DNA of 64,000 nucleotides from Sinohyriopsis cumingii (taxonomy: Eukaryota; Mollusca; Bivalvia; Unionida; Unionidae). The stretch spans positions 47,754,227 to 47,818,226 of the forward strand of contig CM068830.1 in assembly GCA_028554795.2 (NCBI GenBank), read 5' to 3'. Below the pieces are notes generated by a model. The model was not told the DNA's origin and did not search any database. It saw only the letters and a list, made by a program, of their open reading frames with translations. Shown here one piece after another: positions 9,247 through 18,317 of this stretch (the first letter of the stretch is position 1; each line of letters begins with the position of its first letter). The translations under genes and the position numbers were made by a program.

Positions 9247-9494
9247 CTAATCATCAACGAGCTCATCAATAAGTTCCCGGTAAACGCCGATATCCATGAT
9301 GCCGCCGCGAAATAATCGCTGGCAAATATCAGCTGCTTCATTAATTACTTTTTAGTGTCTTCCTCGTACTCAACTTGTGCTTCCTGCTGCGATCGTAAGT
9401 TTTCTCTAAATGAGTCTCTAACAGGAAGAAACTTCTTAATTGCTTCTAATCGTTCTCGTGCTATTCTTGCAGTATGAGATTTAGAGTGAACCAT
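9247..9494 (-). pseudogene. Deletion fusion of the two terminal small genes (A and B)
   Basis: The first 49 codons (ATG 9494, MVHSKSHTARIARER, ending at TAA 9345) are the N-terminus of gene A, complete copies of which run over 650 bp in VE2 and VE3. Immediately after comes the last third of gene B (INEAADICQRLF to ELIDELVDD, stop at 9247) in another frame. The missing roughly 700 bp between them is present in VE3 (56940-57740). Gene A is a helical, Lys/Glu-rich protein; gene B is a short conserved protein. Functions unknown. Confidence 0.7.
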
Positions 9495-9518
9495 TTGATT
9501 ATAGCAATAATTTTTTTT

Positions 9519-9772
9519 AATTAATAGCAGCAGGGGGCGCGACCTCAAGTTGACGTAATTGCATAAAGCGCGTGCATAATAAACTAGAAAAAATCACCAA
9601 CGACAATAAAGTAATATTAATTAGAAATTCCATAGAGACTCTCTCAGTGAAGTGTCGACACCTTTTTAAAATTTTGTCGACGCTTTTCTTTTTCTCGATC
9701 ATATGTAGGAAGGCTTATTTTCGACGTTTGGACGTTTTTCGACCATTGGTCTGTTCGCCCCCCCCGCTGCTG
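9519..9772. repeat. VE1 right terminal repeat
   Basis: About 254 bp running from TTAATAGCAGCAGGGGG on the inner side to GTTCGCCCCCCCCGCTGCTG on the outer side. Both edges carry AGCAGC plus a G tract in inverted orientation, as in VE2 and VE3. The interior sequence is unlike the VE2 terminal repeat except near the ends, so the two copies have diverged or are different strains. Confidence 0.7.
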
Positions 9773-9778
9773 TTTTTA

Positions 9779-9947
9779 ATAAAGTTTGCCACCTTGTGTG
9801 GCTGGTCTTGGTGGTCTTGGACTTTTGAGACCACCTTATATGAAGGATTCTGTTTTAGGGTCTTGCTTGTCTAAATTTACGTTGTTGTGTTTGCATCCTT
9901 GTGTTGCTGGGTTTGATGGTCGTTGGTGTTTAGACCACATTATATAT
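9779..9947 (+). repeat. Flanking repeat, two copies between VE1 and VE2
   Basis: Two degenerate copies, starting near 9783 and 9889 (about 106 bp apart), share TTTGC..C.TTGTGT, GGT(C/T)TT/GGTCG and GACCAC(C/A)TTATAT. A third copy follows VE2 at 22545. These bases lie outside both viral termini and are probably host repeat or insertion-site DNA. Confidence 0.6.
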
Positions 9948-10141
9948 AGCGGGGGGGGGGGGGGGGGCGAACCCCTCTCATTATATAAGCGTTATTTTGG
10001 TAAACTAACCCTTTTACAAAAAAAAAACGTGAAACCAAGGCCTCTAACTTTCCGAGAGTGTGTCTCTCTACGGGGTAAGTTTTTTTCTTTCGGGTTGACG
10101 CCTTATCGAGGTCGCCCCCCCCCCCCCCGCTGCTATCAATT
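9948..10141 (+). repeat. VE2 left terminal inverted repeat
   Basis: 194 bp. It starts AGC followed by 17 G and CGAACCCC, passes through TTATATAAGCGTTATTTTGG and GGCCTCTAACTTTCCGAGAG, and ends GAGGTCG, 14 C, GCTGCTATCAATT. It matches the complement of 22284-22506, with about 25 bp missing on the left side near the inner end. The homopolymer lengths may be assembly-sensitive. Confidence 0.85.
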
Positions 10142-10223
10142 GAAAATTGTATCAAGACCGACTCGATAACGTGGTTGAGGATCATGCAGATTTATCATTA
10201 TAAATCCATGCGGGGTTAACCGA

Positions 10224-10796
10224 CTAAATACATTTTTTAAAAAGATTATAATCCATATCACCGTTACACCATGTCTGATGAATATTTCGTAACGTGTGAG
10301 TGTCAACTGCGTTGAAGAATATTACAATTGTCTCTGATGACTTTAGGGATGTGTGTATACCGCTGGGTAACATAAACCACATCTGTGTTTTCATGTCTTC
10401 CTCGAGAAAATATTCTAGATGGATTTGATTGCTTATCCAGCATTGCATCATCGTACACAACTAAATTATTAATAAACCCATCAATATCATCTACAGATGG
10501 CGCTTCATCGATATCAGTAATAAGTTCAATAACATCGTCACCGTCATCGTTTTTATTTAACAACATTGCGTTTTCATTAAAGTCTTTAAGAACTTCGTAA
10601 CATCGCTGATCATCTACAGACGGTGCAACCAAGTACAACTTAGCCCATTTTAACCACCTCATGATCAAATTAAGTAATAGTTGTGTTTTACCAGACCCAG
10701 ATGGACGTATGATATCATTCGCACAGAATTTGGTAACGCAGCATGATGCTTGATCGGTTCTTGTTTTCTTGTCGCTGAAAAATCAATTACATCCAT
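10224..10796 (-). pseudogene. A32-like (FtsK-HerA) genome-packaging ATPase, frameshifted
   Basis: The probable start is ATG 10796, only 11 bp from the divergent zinc-ribbon gene. After a frameshift near 10715 the Walker A motif GSGKTQ (10682-10708) appears in frame with the 121-codon stretch 10668-10303. That stretch contains the Walker B motif NNLVVYDDAM and a sensor-like VVYVTQRYTHIP. A second shift near 10320 leads to the C-terminus ending at 10224. About 185 residues in total, short but normal for Polinton-type ATPases. The protein would pump DNA into preformed capsids. It is next to the left terminal repeat. Confidence 0.75.
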
Positions 10797-10807
10797 ATAA
10801 TTATAAT
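10797..10807. promoter_or_regulatory. Very short divergent intergenic region
   Basis: Only 11 bp (TATAATTATAA) separate the ATPase start (10796, minus) and the zinc-ribbon start (10808, plus). It is a near-palindromic TATA-like string, so transcription signals probably overlap both coding starts. Confidence 0.35.
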
Positions 10808-10972
10808 ATGGATTTATATTGTGTGAAATGCAGGACGAGTACCCCCACAGGCGAACTAATAGCTATTACAACAAAAAATAACAGGTCAGCAGTTACAGAT
10901 AAGTGTGAACGATGCGGTACAAAGATATTTAAGTTTATTTCTGATCCAAACAATATAAAAAAGAGGAGGTGA
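10808..10972 (+). CDS. Zinc-ribbon protein (DUF5679-like)
   Basis: 54 residues beginning MDLYCVKCRTSTPTGE. It has CVKC and CERCGTKIFKF separated by about 25 residues, the layout of a single zinc ribbon as in DUF5679 proteins found in large DNA viruses. An in-frame upstream ATG at 10769 is possible but would overlap the ATPase start. The stop falls in KKRR at 10970-10972, directly beside the start of the phospholipase-like remnant in another frame. The two may once have been one protein. Role unknown; possibly structural or DNA-binding. Confidence 0.6.
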   Translation: MDLYCVKCRTSTPTGELIAITTKNNRSAVTDKCERCGTKIFKFISDPNNIKKRR

Positions 10973-11187
10973 TATTGCCGCCCAGTTAGCCAAACTACCA
11001 GGAACACCATGGGCAGTACATATTTGTAGCTTATAAAAGTAAAGATCTTCAGCAGCGGCATATCGCAGATGTCAAATTGATTCACGCGCTAAATTCCATA
11101 ACAAATAAATCTTTAAAAGAATCATTAGCTAATTGGTTGGTGAGATCTGCAATGAAGGGTAAGCTTGTACTGGGAAACGGTAATTAA
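10963..11187 (+). pseudogene. Remnant resembling a viral phospholipase A2-type protein, core deleted
   Basis: The frame GGDIAAQLAKLPGTPWAV (from 10963) resembles the lead-in of parvovirus-like phospholipase domains. It ends at a stop near 11030. The next stretch, in another frame (YKSKDLQQRHIADVKLIHAL to stop 11187), resembles the segment that follows the catalytic His-Asp in such proteins. The calcium loop and HD pair are absent, consistent with a deletion between the two parts. The assignment depends only on flanking similarity, so it is tentative. Confidence 0.4.
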
Positions 11188-11206
11188 TCAACCGATTATT
11201 GAAATA

Positions 11207-12155
11207 ATGGAGTCGATTTATTATTCCCCAAGGGGATACTAGAGGGGCAGAGCAGCGATTAGTAAGCTCGCTGAAGCGGCAGGTGTCGGGCGTTCTAATG
11301 CTGAAAAATGGTTAGCCCGACAGGCAATATGGCAAATTATCTACCACCGCCTAAAACAACACAATACGCTCATTTTGATGTCAGTGTCCCTAATGATGTT
11401 CATCAGACTGATATTTTATTTCTACCGCATGATTCTAGACGTCGAGTAACGTACAAATATGTACTGTCGTTGATGTTGCAAGTAGGTATAAAGAAGCAGA
11501 GCCGTTATCGACAAAGACAGCTGCCGAAGTAGCTTCTGCGTTTAAACGAATTTATCGACGTGGAAATTTACGATGGCCACATCTGTTACAGGTTGATCCT
11601 GGCAAAGAATTTCGGGGCGCAGTATCATCGATGATGAAGCAACATAATGTCAAAATACGACGAGGACATACTGCAATTCACCGCGATCAGACACTTGCTG
11701 AACGATTTAATCGAACGCTTGCTGAGCGGTTATTTGGACATCAATACGCGAAGGAAATCATTCAAGACAAAAGATCTCGCGAATGGGTTGCAAGATTACC
11801 AAGTGTGATAGCTGCGTTAAATAATGAAAATACTCGAACAACGAACATGAAGCCTATTAACGCGATCACAAAAAACATATACCAGTACAACGACGTGATT
11901 TTTCAGTGCAACAAGTATTAGGTAATGTGACTGTAAGATATTTATATGAACCTGGTGAACTTGAAGCTATTAAAAAAAAGAGCAACTGATCCTGTCTGGA
12001 GTATTACGACACATAAAATTTCAAGCGTGGTAAGATCCACGGGTAGACCTGCAATCAACAGATTAGATTCAACTGCTCCTCAACGTGGATTTGCACGTAA
12101 ACAATTACAAGTAATTCCCGAAGACACGCAATTACCACCTCGATCACTTAATTAG
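11207..12155 (+). pseudogene. Retroviral-type DDE integrase (rve), frameshifted
   Basis: It starts at ATG 11207 (MESIYYSPRG), with a stop near 11239 and further shifts near 11240, 11465 and 11900. An N-terminal helical region (AAISKLAEAAGVGRSNAEKW) is followed by the catalytic core: Asp in HQTDILFLPHD, Asp in QVDPGKEF (read at 11592-11615) and Glu in LAERFNRTLAERLFGHQYA. A C-terminal SH3-like region holds VRYLYEPGELEAIKK and PEDTQLPP (stop 12155). This is the Polinton-type integrase that inserts the linear viral DNA. Its last 8 bp overlap the helicase gene tail to tail. Confidence 0.85.
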
Positions 12156-13518
12156 CGCCGTTACATCGATTACACTCGAGACAGGTCAGCATCGTATTTT
12201 CACGTGTATGACCGCGACTACTATCTTTTATATCTACGGTAAATTGTCTTGGATTATTACTCGAGTACTGCCACAACATTACACAATTACAGCTCGCACA
12301 GTGATTATTCTGCTGCTGCTTCAGCACGTTGATAAATTCAACATCATTATCAAATTCTCGATTATCTTTTTGTCACTTTGTTTATAACCGGCTAATATTT
12401 TCTTACTATATCTCTGTCAATAACATTTTTGATGGTTTCTGTAGCGTCCATGACAATTCTCCGCAGCTGAGATATTCTTCTGACCCGAGACACTGCGAGA
12501 TAAACTAAATTTGACCATTCGACACGATGATCTACAATCCAAACTCGAGTATCAGAGATGTTTAACCCCTGAGATGAGTGAATTGTCATTGCGTATCCAA
12601 ACGTCCACGGGGATTTGTCCGCACTCAGCGTATCCTCAACAACACTGACATTAACTGCGACAACATCATTTAATTCGAGATTTTGTTTCCTTGACTGTCC
12701 TGGTATATCAACGTCGATATTCTGTCGTCCTGTATCAGCTGGTCTATAACACAATGGCACACGTAACGCTGAAAACCTTTCTTTATGCGCTTCAAACAAT
12801 CTCCGTTGAAGTGTATCACGAATTATATTTCTACTTGCCACTATCAAATCGGATGGATTCCACGTTTGCAGAAAGTCGTTCATTGAAGTTTCTGAAATGA
12901 TGTTACGCATTATTTCACATTGACTTTTATTCGGCTGTAGTCTGATTAATTTTTTTAAATTCTCTTCATTCTGCATCGAGAGATCTATGATCATCAGTTA
13001 TCTCCGAGCAATAATCTACAAAATTCTTTAGCCTATCATGTGGAGATGGTCCAACAAACGGTGGTGGTTGACCGTGATCACCGCACATTATCACAGTTGT
13101 ACTTTTCAATAACAACCAATCGAGAAACATTTTTAATATATCTTTAGATACTGTGCAAACTTCATCCCAAATAATAATTTTTAGAACATGTTTCTCTCCC
13201 ATTCGGACTGGAGTCCATGTGTCACCCTTGTATCTAAAAACGCTGTGATAAGTACATGATTGCACTCCTCGTTGTTTCATTTCTCTTGCGAGTCTGTGTG
13301 TAGGTGTTAGCACAATCATGTTATCTGAATTCTGTCGAAATAATTCGATCACCCGAGTCGTCTTACCAGACCTCCCTCCCCGCTCCGTTTAGATAGACTC
13401 TCTTGTGTCTGGATACTGGATCATACACGGACACCGCAGACGATAATTCTGATATCTGATTGCTGCGATAACTATCTTTAATCGTAACATCCGCGGATTC
13501 AGAATAATTACGTAACAT
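12148..13518 (-). pseudogene. SF1 (Pif1/RecD-like) helicase with C-terminal HNH-like zinc domain, frameshifted
   Basis: It starts at ATG 13518. A small insertion near 13378 breaks the frame at the Walker A motif (SGKTT). Then come motif Ia (VLTPTHRLAREMKQRG), motif II (IIWDEVCTVSKD), motif III (VIMCGDHGQPPPF), a shift near 12970, and motifs V/VI (TIHSSQGLNI, LVYLAVSRVRRISQL). After VRKY (12392) another frame holds NNHCASCNCVMLW, SSRGHTRENTMLTCLECN and a stop at 12148. This Cys4 cluster with an internal His/Asn resembles an HNH or zinc domain. The combination would be a replicative or repair helicase working with PolB. Confidence 0.8.
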
Positions 13519-13571
13519 TTATTCTTTTATTCTCCGCGAACCCCATGATGCATCAGTACTCGTTAAACGAG

Positions 13572-14136
13572 TCAGTAATTCTGAATATTTTTATCGATAT
13601 AAAATGAATCCGTTGCAACTCTGACTGCGGTGCGAGGAAATCTATTTATTATCGATAATAATTTTATCGAAACATAAGCGAGCATCGAAGATCTTAAATG
13701 AGTATACTGAGGCGACTCGCTGTTGATATAACCAACAATTGTACCCCACCGTTTTTCGTCAGACAAATAACCATTTTCCCGATCATAAAATATATCTCTC
13801 TTTGTTGCATCGGCGATTATAAAATTAATCGTGCATGATGCCGTTAATGATTAACCGGGCCGCCTTGAGTAAACTTGCCAATTATTCTTCTAGCGAGATC
13901 CTTTGCGGCGCTATCATCATCAGGTGAGGGTAACCAAATTTTTGGTCTGCTTCCGATATGATATAATTGCCTCACTTACAATCCATGATATTAATATTTT
14001 ACAATCAATCACATATCGTAACTGCACTATTGGTACCCAGAGTTTTTCTGAAAAGTGTCAGGGCTTCTTCTATCAAGATCGAATCTGGAAGTTTTCCAAG
14101 GCTCGATTGTAGATAATCTCTCAATCTCTTTCCTAT
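13572..14136 (-). pseudogene. DNA polymerase B remnant with internal deletion
   Basis: The N-terminus matches the VE1 polymerase (RLSTIEPWKTSRFDLDR), but its ATG is now ATA at 14136-14134. After about 40 codons come short frames in different phases (one with AAKDLARRIIGKF). The segment 13766-13572 then holds LSDEKRWGTIVGYINSE and RVATDSFYIDKN, a polymerase motif C-like (DTDS family) site in which the first Asp is replaced by Ala. Most exonuclease and palm sequence is absent, so over 2 kb has probably been deleted. It lies just upstream of the helicase on the same strand. Confidence 0.7.
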
Positions 14137-14175
14137 TATATTTCAGACAAGTATTGAAATAAAAAATATTATACG

Positions 14176-14481
14176 ATGACTCAAATAAGAAATCAGTGCA
14201 AGTGGTTGATGGTAGGGTCTTCAACTCCTTATAATAAATCCTGCGTGAAGGAATTCTGCGGTCAACATTTGCAAAGTGTGCGTCGAGGAAGTCTTGGTGC
14301 ACAACCGTGTTTACGCTGTGGTGTTGGAGTTCGATGGAAAACATAGCTGAGTGCTTGTTGTGGTGGTAAAAGATAGTGAGAGTTAAAACGATATTGCGAT
14401 AAAAAATATAACAAACATGTCATTGATAAGGTTATAAGATACCCTGAAGACTATATAGCCAGATTTGAAGATAAGTTTTAA
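14176..14481 (+). pseudogene. Cys-rich zinc protein, broken copy
   Basis: It is collinear with 697-993. It starts MTQIRNQCKWLMVGSS, keeps CVKEFCGQH and QPCLRCGVG, has stops near 14344 and 14372, and ends EDYIARFEDKF at 14481. The cysteine positions are largely retained. It lies between the conserved divergent promoter and the HNH gene. Confidence 0.65.
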
Positions 14482-14506
14482 TTTAGACAAATAATATTAT
14501 GTATAA

Positions 14507-14988
14507 ATGGAACAAAAATAATTTGTTCAACATCCCACGGTTAAAAATTATGAAAGATCTCGTGATGGTACAATCAGAAACTGTTGGATGAAAAAACCAG
14601 TCGGTGTAGTTGATAACGCCGGTTATCTTAGATTTACTGTTGGGAAAAAGAGGTATCTCAAATTTATATTCGAGGTTTTTCACGGGGTGATCAAACATGG
14701 TCTTGTGATCGATCATATTAACGGTAACAAACTCGATAATTCTCTTGAAAATTTACAGGCTATCACGCAGAGCGAGAATTCAGCGCGAGGGGTACTGGTC
14801 AGTTTAAAACTATTGGGAAGAAAGCTCTCAAAGCTTTAAATACAGAAACCGGGAACGAAATAATATTGAAGTCAATGACCGCAGCTGCCAAGTATTTCGG
14901 TATTAACTCCGCGGGGATACGACGTGTTGTAAATAAAAATCGGTCTTTTCTCACGGGAATGACCAGTGGATCTCATTTTGGTATTTAG
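14507..14988 (+). pseudogene. HNH homing-type endonuclease, nonsense and frameshift
   Basis: ATG 14507 is followed by a stop at codon 5. Beyond it the frame reads YERSRDGTIRNC, KPVGVVDNAGYLRFT and the HNH core HGLVIDHINGNKLDNSLENL, with the catalytic His intact. A shift near 14795 leads to a NUMOD1-like tail (MTAAAKYFGINSAGIRRVV) and a stop at 14988. It has the same architecture as 1019-1519 with different breaks. It may have been a selfish homing gene inside the virus genome. Confidence 0.75.
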
Positions 14989-15541
14989 ATAGAGGCAATT
15001 AAGAGAGACAACTCTACCATGGATATATAACGCGATTGACAGAGTTATCCTCGTTTCCTGTACTGATTAAACCACATCGTAGTTTCATTATTGTTATAGT
15101 TTCATACATTGTACCAAATCAATAAGCCGCTTACAGTTTCTCAATGTACAATAGACTCAAAGGTAAATTAACATTCTTTGCTATCTTTATTTATTCTGTC
15201 CTTTCAGAATTCCTGTCAGGTATATGTTTTTTGTGGTAACGGTTAACATCGAAGTAAAATAATACGGTCTATCTAGCAGTTATCACCGATTACTTCCCGT
15301 AGATTTTTATCAAGGACTTTAAGTACGGGCAGGTGTAAGTGATTATTGGGATAAATACTATTTTTTCACAGAAAATATGTATGTTTTACTGAATCCGTCT
15401 GGTTTTCTGGTTCATCTACATTTTTTCTGCGATTATAATTAAGAAAAATTAAAAATATAAGTCACGCCTATCTTTGAATTTTCAAGTATCATTCCAGCTT
15501 ATATACTATAGGACACGTTTTCTTTATTGGGGTTTTCGAAA
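14989..15541. other. AT-rich spacer, no gene seen
   Basis: There is no credible coding frame or strong repeat here. It corresponds to the VE1 spacer at 1520-2330. Confidence 0.5.
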
Positions 15542-15641
15542 CTCAACAGATAAACACATCTTCCCGCTATGTCAACACGTGGCGGGCGCCTCTTGCGCTC
15601 TCCAGGGGTTGATTTTGGGGAGGGTGTGCAAATCTGTTGAG
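15542..15641 (+). other. Conserved inverted repeat in virus spacer (VE2)
   Basis: CTCAACAGAT (15542-15551) pairs with ATCTGTTGAG (15632-15641). The loop contains a second GC-rich potential stem (CACGTGGCGGGCGCC region). It matches the VE1 hairpin at 2332-2427. Confidence 0.55.
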
Positions 15642-15654
15642 CGTAGAAAATAAC

Positions 15655-15855
15655 CCCGTGTCCGTCTGTATCGTCCTGACTGTAAATATTTGTAAATAGT
15701 GTAAATACATGTACCGTGATGTCCTTACTGTAAATACTTGTAAATAGTGTAAATACATGTGTTGTGTTGTCCTTACTGTAAATACTTGTAAATAGTGTAA
15801 ATAAATGCGTAATGCCGTCCATACTGTACATACTTGTAAATAGAGTAAATATATC
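15655..15855. repeat. 48-bp minisatellite in VE2 spacer, four units
   Basis: Four units of about 48 bp share GTCCTTACTGTAAATACTT followed by GTAAATAGTGTAAATACATG. Between here and about 16190 are single-copy remnants of the same family (for example TTGTGACGTCC and GTTTGACAGGTTAGAGTCTC) that also occur in VE1 near 2930-3050. Confidence 0.75.
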
Positions 15856-16183
15856 TTCTTGAACCTACTAGAATGTTATTTGACAATCTAAAGGTTTCAT
15901 GTGAGATTGTGCCGTCCTTAATTAAGGTTTACTGTATCCTTCTGGACTTGCTAAGATGCGGTGGCACCCTAGGAGTTCAATATGAGGAAATTGTCCGTCC
16001 TTACTGTAAATAGTAAATACATGTGTTGTGACGTCCTCGAAACAGGCCCTGTTGAGTCTGCTAGACTGTTGTTTGACAGGTTAGAGTCTCACATAGGGTG
16101 TTGTGTTTCGTGTGCACCTGAGCCTGGTAGGATGTTATATGGGCATCCTAGAGGCTCATATGGGGTTGTCTCGTCTTCGGTGT

Positions 16184-16505
16184 AAAAAAACATTAGAAAG
16201 CGACGGCATAAATATATATGATGAAGTAAATCCTGAAAAAATTATTTCTGATTTTGAGACTTGCAAGAACGAAAGGAGGAGGGAGGGTATGGAGTACAGA
16301 TTCGTCAAACAAATTCAGACGGCGATGTTTTAATCGCTAGCTACAATAAAAGAAAGTGAAGTAAAAGAATTTGTCTCTCTCTCTCTCTCGCGCAATTGAA
16401 AAAATTAAATCAGAATTATCTCGTGAATATGAAGCAAAGAGGACAATTTATACTCGTGTGAGGCAACTAAGAAAGATTATTTCAAGTAATAAAAATGAAA
16501 GTTAG
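16184..16505 (+). pseudogene. Small conserved helical protein, broken copy
   Basis: It keeps SDGINIYDEVNPEKIISDFE and EYRFVKQIQTAMF, a stop near 16332, then a (CT)n expansion at 16375-16390 in the frame. The tail reads SELSREYEAKRTIYTRVRQL and ends near 16505. The tail is longer than in VE1, where the frame stops after EYEAKK. Confidence 0.5.
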
Positions 16506-16557
16506 ACTCGTTCGTGTAAAAAAAGTGATTTTAGTCCATTTGTCAGCAATAAAAATA

Positions 16558-16580
16558 TCCACCTTGACGGTCAAGGAGGA
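16558..16580. terminator. Hairpin between convergent genes
   Basis: TCC-A-CCTTGAC-G-GTCAAGG-A-GGA forms a compact palindrome at 16558-16580, between the plus-strand small gene and the minus-strand vertex gene. It could mark transcript ends on both strands. VE1 has the long inverted repeat at this location instead. Confidence 0.3.
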
Positions 16581-16635
16581 GATCTATTTTTGTGCTCTTC
16601 CCTTGATAAAAACACTACGACAAATCGTAGATTTT

Positions 16636-17350
16636 TCACGATTTTACACTTAAATTAAGATTCAGCGTTGCCCCACGAAGGTCAATCAAGTTCCTGGAGT
16701 GGTCAGTTAGTCTGAAATTTATTCTTGATAACAGTGGATTATGACATCGTAGATAGACGGGATTGACTAGTTCTTGCACAATGAGAGATCCAGGTGGTAT
16801 TTGTGGGGTAAAAGTATATAAGATGTATCCTTGCTGTACTTGTGTGGATTTTTCTGTGTTTGTCTGATAGCTTCCATCAATTACATCACATACAAGAATG
16901 ATCGCGATCACCGAGGATATATTTACGATTTCCGGAGATACATGACGGCCTGTCCCCGCTGGGTCATTGTTGTGTCGCAGAATAGTTGCCGGCGGTAGTG
17001 TTATTCTCCATTGTTCGAGTCTGTTGGGAAAAACTCATCAATGATATCGCTGACTGATTTTTGCAACTCGGTTGGGTTATTCCCGGGAAATTTAAAATTC
17101 GGAAGATCAGTTTCTGTTATCTTGTATTTGTTAAGAATTCTTTGTTTAGTGAGTCTATATATGTCGCCGGGTTATTGATCAATTGTTGCCTGAATTACTC
17201 GCTGGTTAAGATATTCCATGTCGGGTACAAGCTGATCTCATGTTTCTATTTGTTTAATGACTTCGCTGCGTGAACTAGCTATATCAAAAAGATGTTCTTG
17301 GAAATTTTGCCGTAGTTTTTCTAGTTGTGTTTTGTGTTCTTGATTAATGT
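16636..17350 (-). pseudogene. Vertex/penton-like protein, N-terminal half deleted
   Basis: The C-terminal 91 residues are open (YILYTFTPQIPPGSLIVQEL, LSRINFRLTDHSR) and collinear with 4257-4700. Upstream pieces in shifting frames carry YKITETDLPNF and further similarity to about 17350, where the sequence meets the fibre gene directly. The first roughly 170 residues and the whole membrane-protein gene found in VE1 (5200-6143) are missing, indicating a deletion of about 1 kb. Confidence 0.6.
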
Positions 17351-17360
17351 CTTTAAAATG

Positions 17361-18300
17361 TCAAGTAATTTGTTTTATGGAAATGGAATAATATCGATTT
17401 TCTGTAAAATAAAAACCCCAAAATATACCACCGTCAGTATCAGGAAGGATTTCACTTTCCAAAGTAAATATCTCAAATTTTGCAGCACTGAATACAGACA
17501 GTCTATACACACCAGTAACTGTTGAGGTATGTTTGAGAGTTTTATTTTGATGTGACCATGTTGCGAATCCCGATGACACCGTGAATACTACGTTGGTAAT
17601 CTGTTTGTGAGAAATTTTAATCAGATTAATTTTGTTAACGATAGCAGGAATTCCACTTACGATGTCTTTTAATGTTTTTTTTTAATCGTTTCAATATTCG
17701 TCTAGATATCACAGAGTTTCATGTTAGCGGTCAATGGAGTACCAAAGAAAACATCTGCGATTTCATAAATTTTTCTAAAATTTCTACGAAGGTTCGTGAA
17801 CATACTCACATGAACGTCATACTCGGCCCGTAACGTGGATAATTTATTACATACCGTGCTGTAGTTAACGTCTACATATTATTTCGTCGCGGCGTCTTCG
17901 TCGGATGTTGGATCTCCAAGCGTTACTATTTTATTTACGTTCATGCTGAGTTCACCTGTCATTGTATCGCCGATATTTTTAAACGATTATCAGCGCTTCT
18001 TGCAATTTCATCTCTGATGGTTGTAAACGATATATTTGAGTCTCTGATTGTACCCCCGTCAGTAAACACAGGGATGTTATCCGTGACCACACCGAGTACT
18101 CGTCAAACTATGTCATTCCATTTGATGTTGCTTTTTTTTAAAACACCATATCGGTCCTAAAAAACAACAACATCATCTCGGTCAACCCCAGTTAAGTTCA
18201 CGAGATCATCTAGTTCATCTTGAGTCGCGTAATTTGATAAAGCTATGTCAGATTCTTTTATACTAATATCACTACGAGATCTTCCATAAATATCAACCAT
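17361..18300 (-). pseudogene. Fibre-like protein, multiply broken
   Basis: It starts at ATG 18300 (MVDIYGRS), like VE1. The shaft motif region (codons around 17900-17990) is recognisable but carries stops and shifts. The C-terminal piece 17579-17361 reads GVYRLSVFSAAKFEIF. It ends at the deletion joint with the vertex gene. Confidence 0.6.
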
Positions 18301-18317
18301 TATTGTTATCTTCGTTT

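Larger units (their letters stand above)
1..9772 (-). mobile_element. Polinton-like endogenous virus, copy VE1 (left end outside window)
   Basis: The gene set and order match VE2 at 9948-22506: PolB, Cys-rich protein and HNH nuclease on the left, then a minus-strand capsid block, ending in a terminal repeat at 9519-9772. PolB is cut by the window edge, so the helicase, integrase and ATPase half should lie to the left. The copy is decayed: the HNH, vertex, membrane, fibre and protease genes carry frameshifts, and large deletions remove most of the capsid gene and fuse the two terminal genes. It sits 175 bp from VE2 in the same orientation. Confidence 0.85.
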
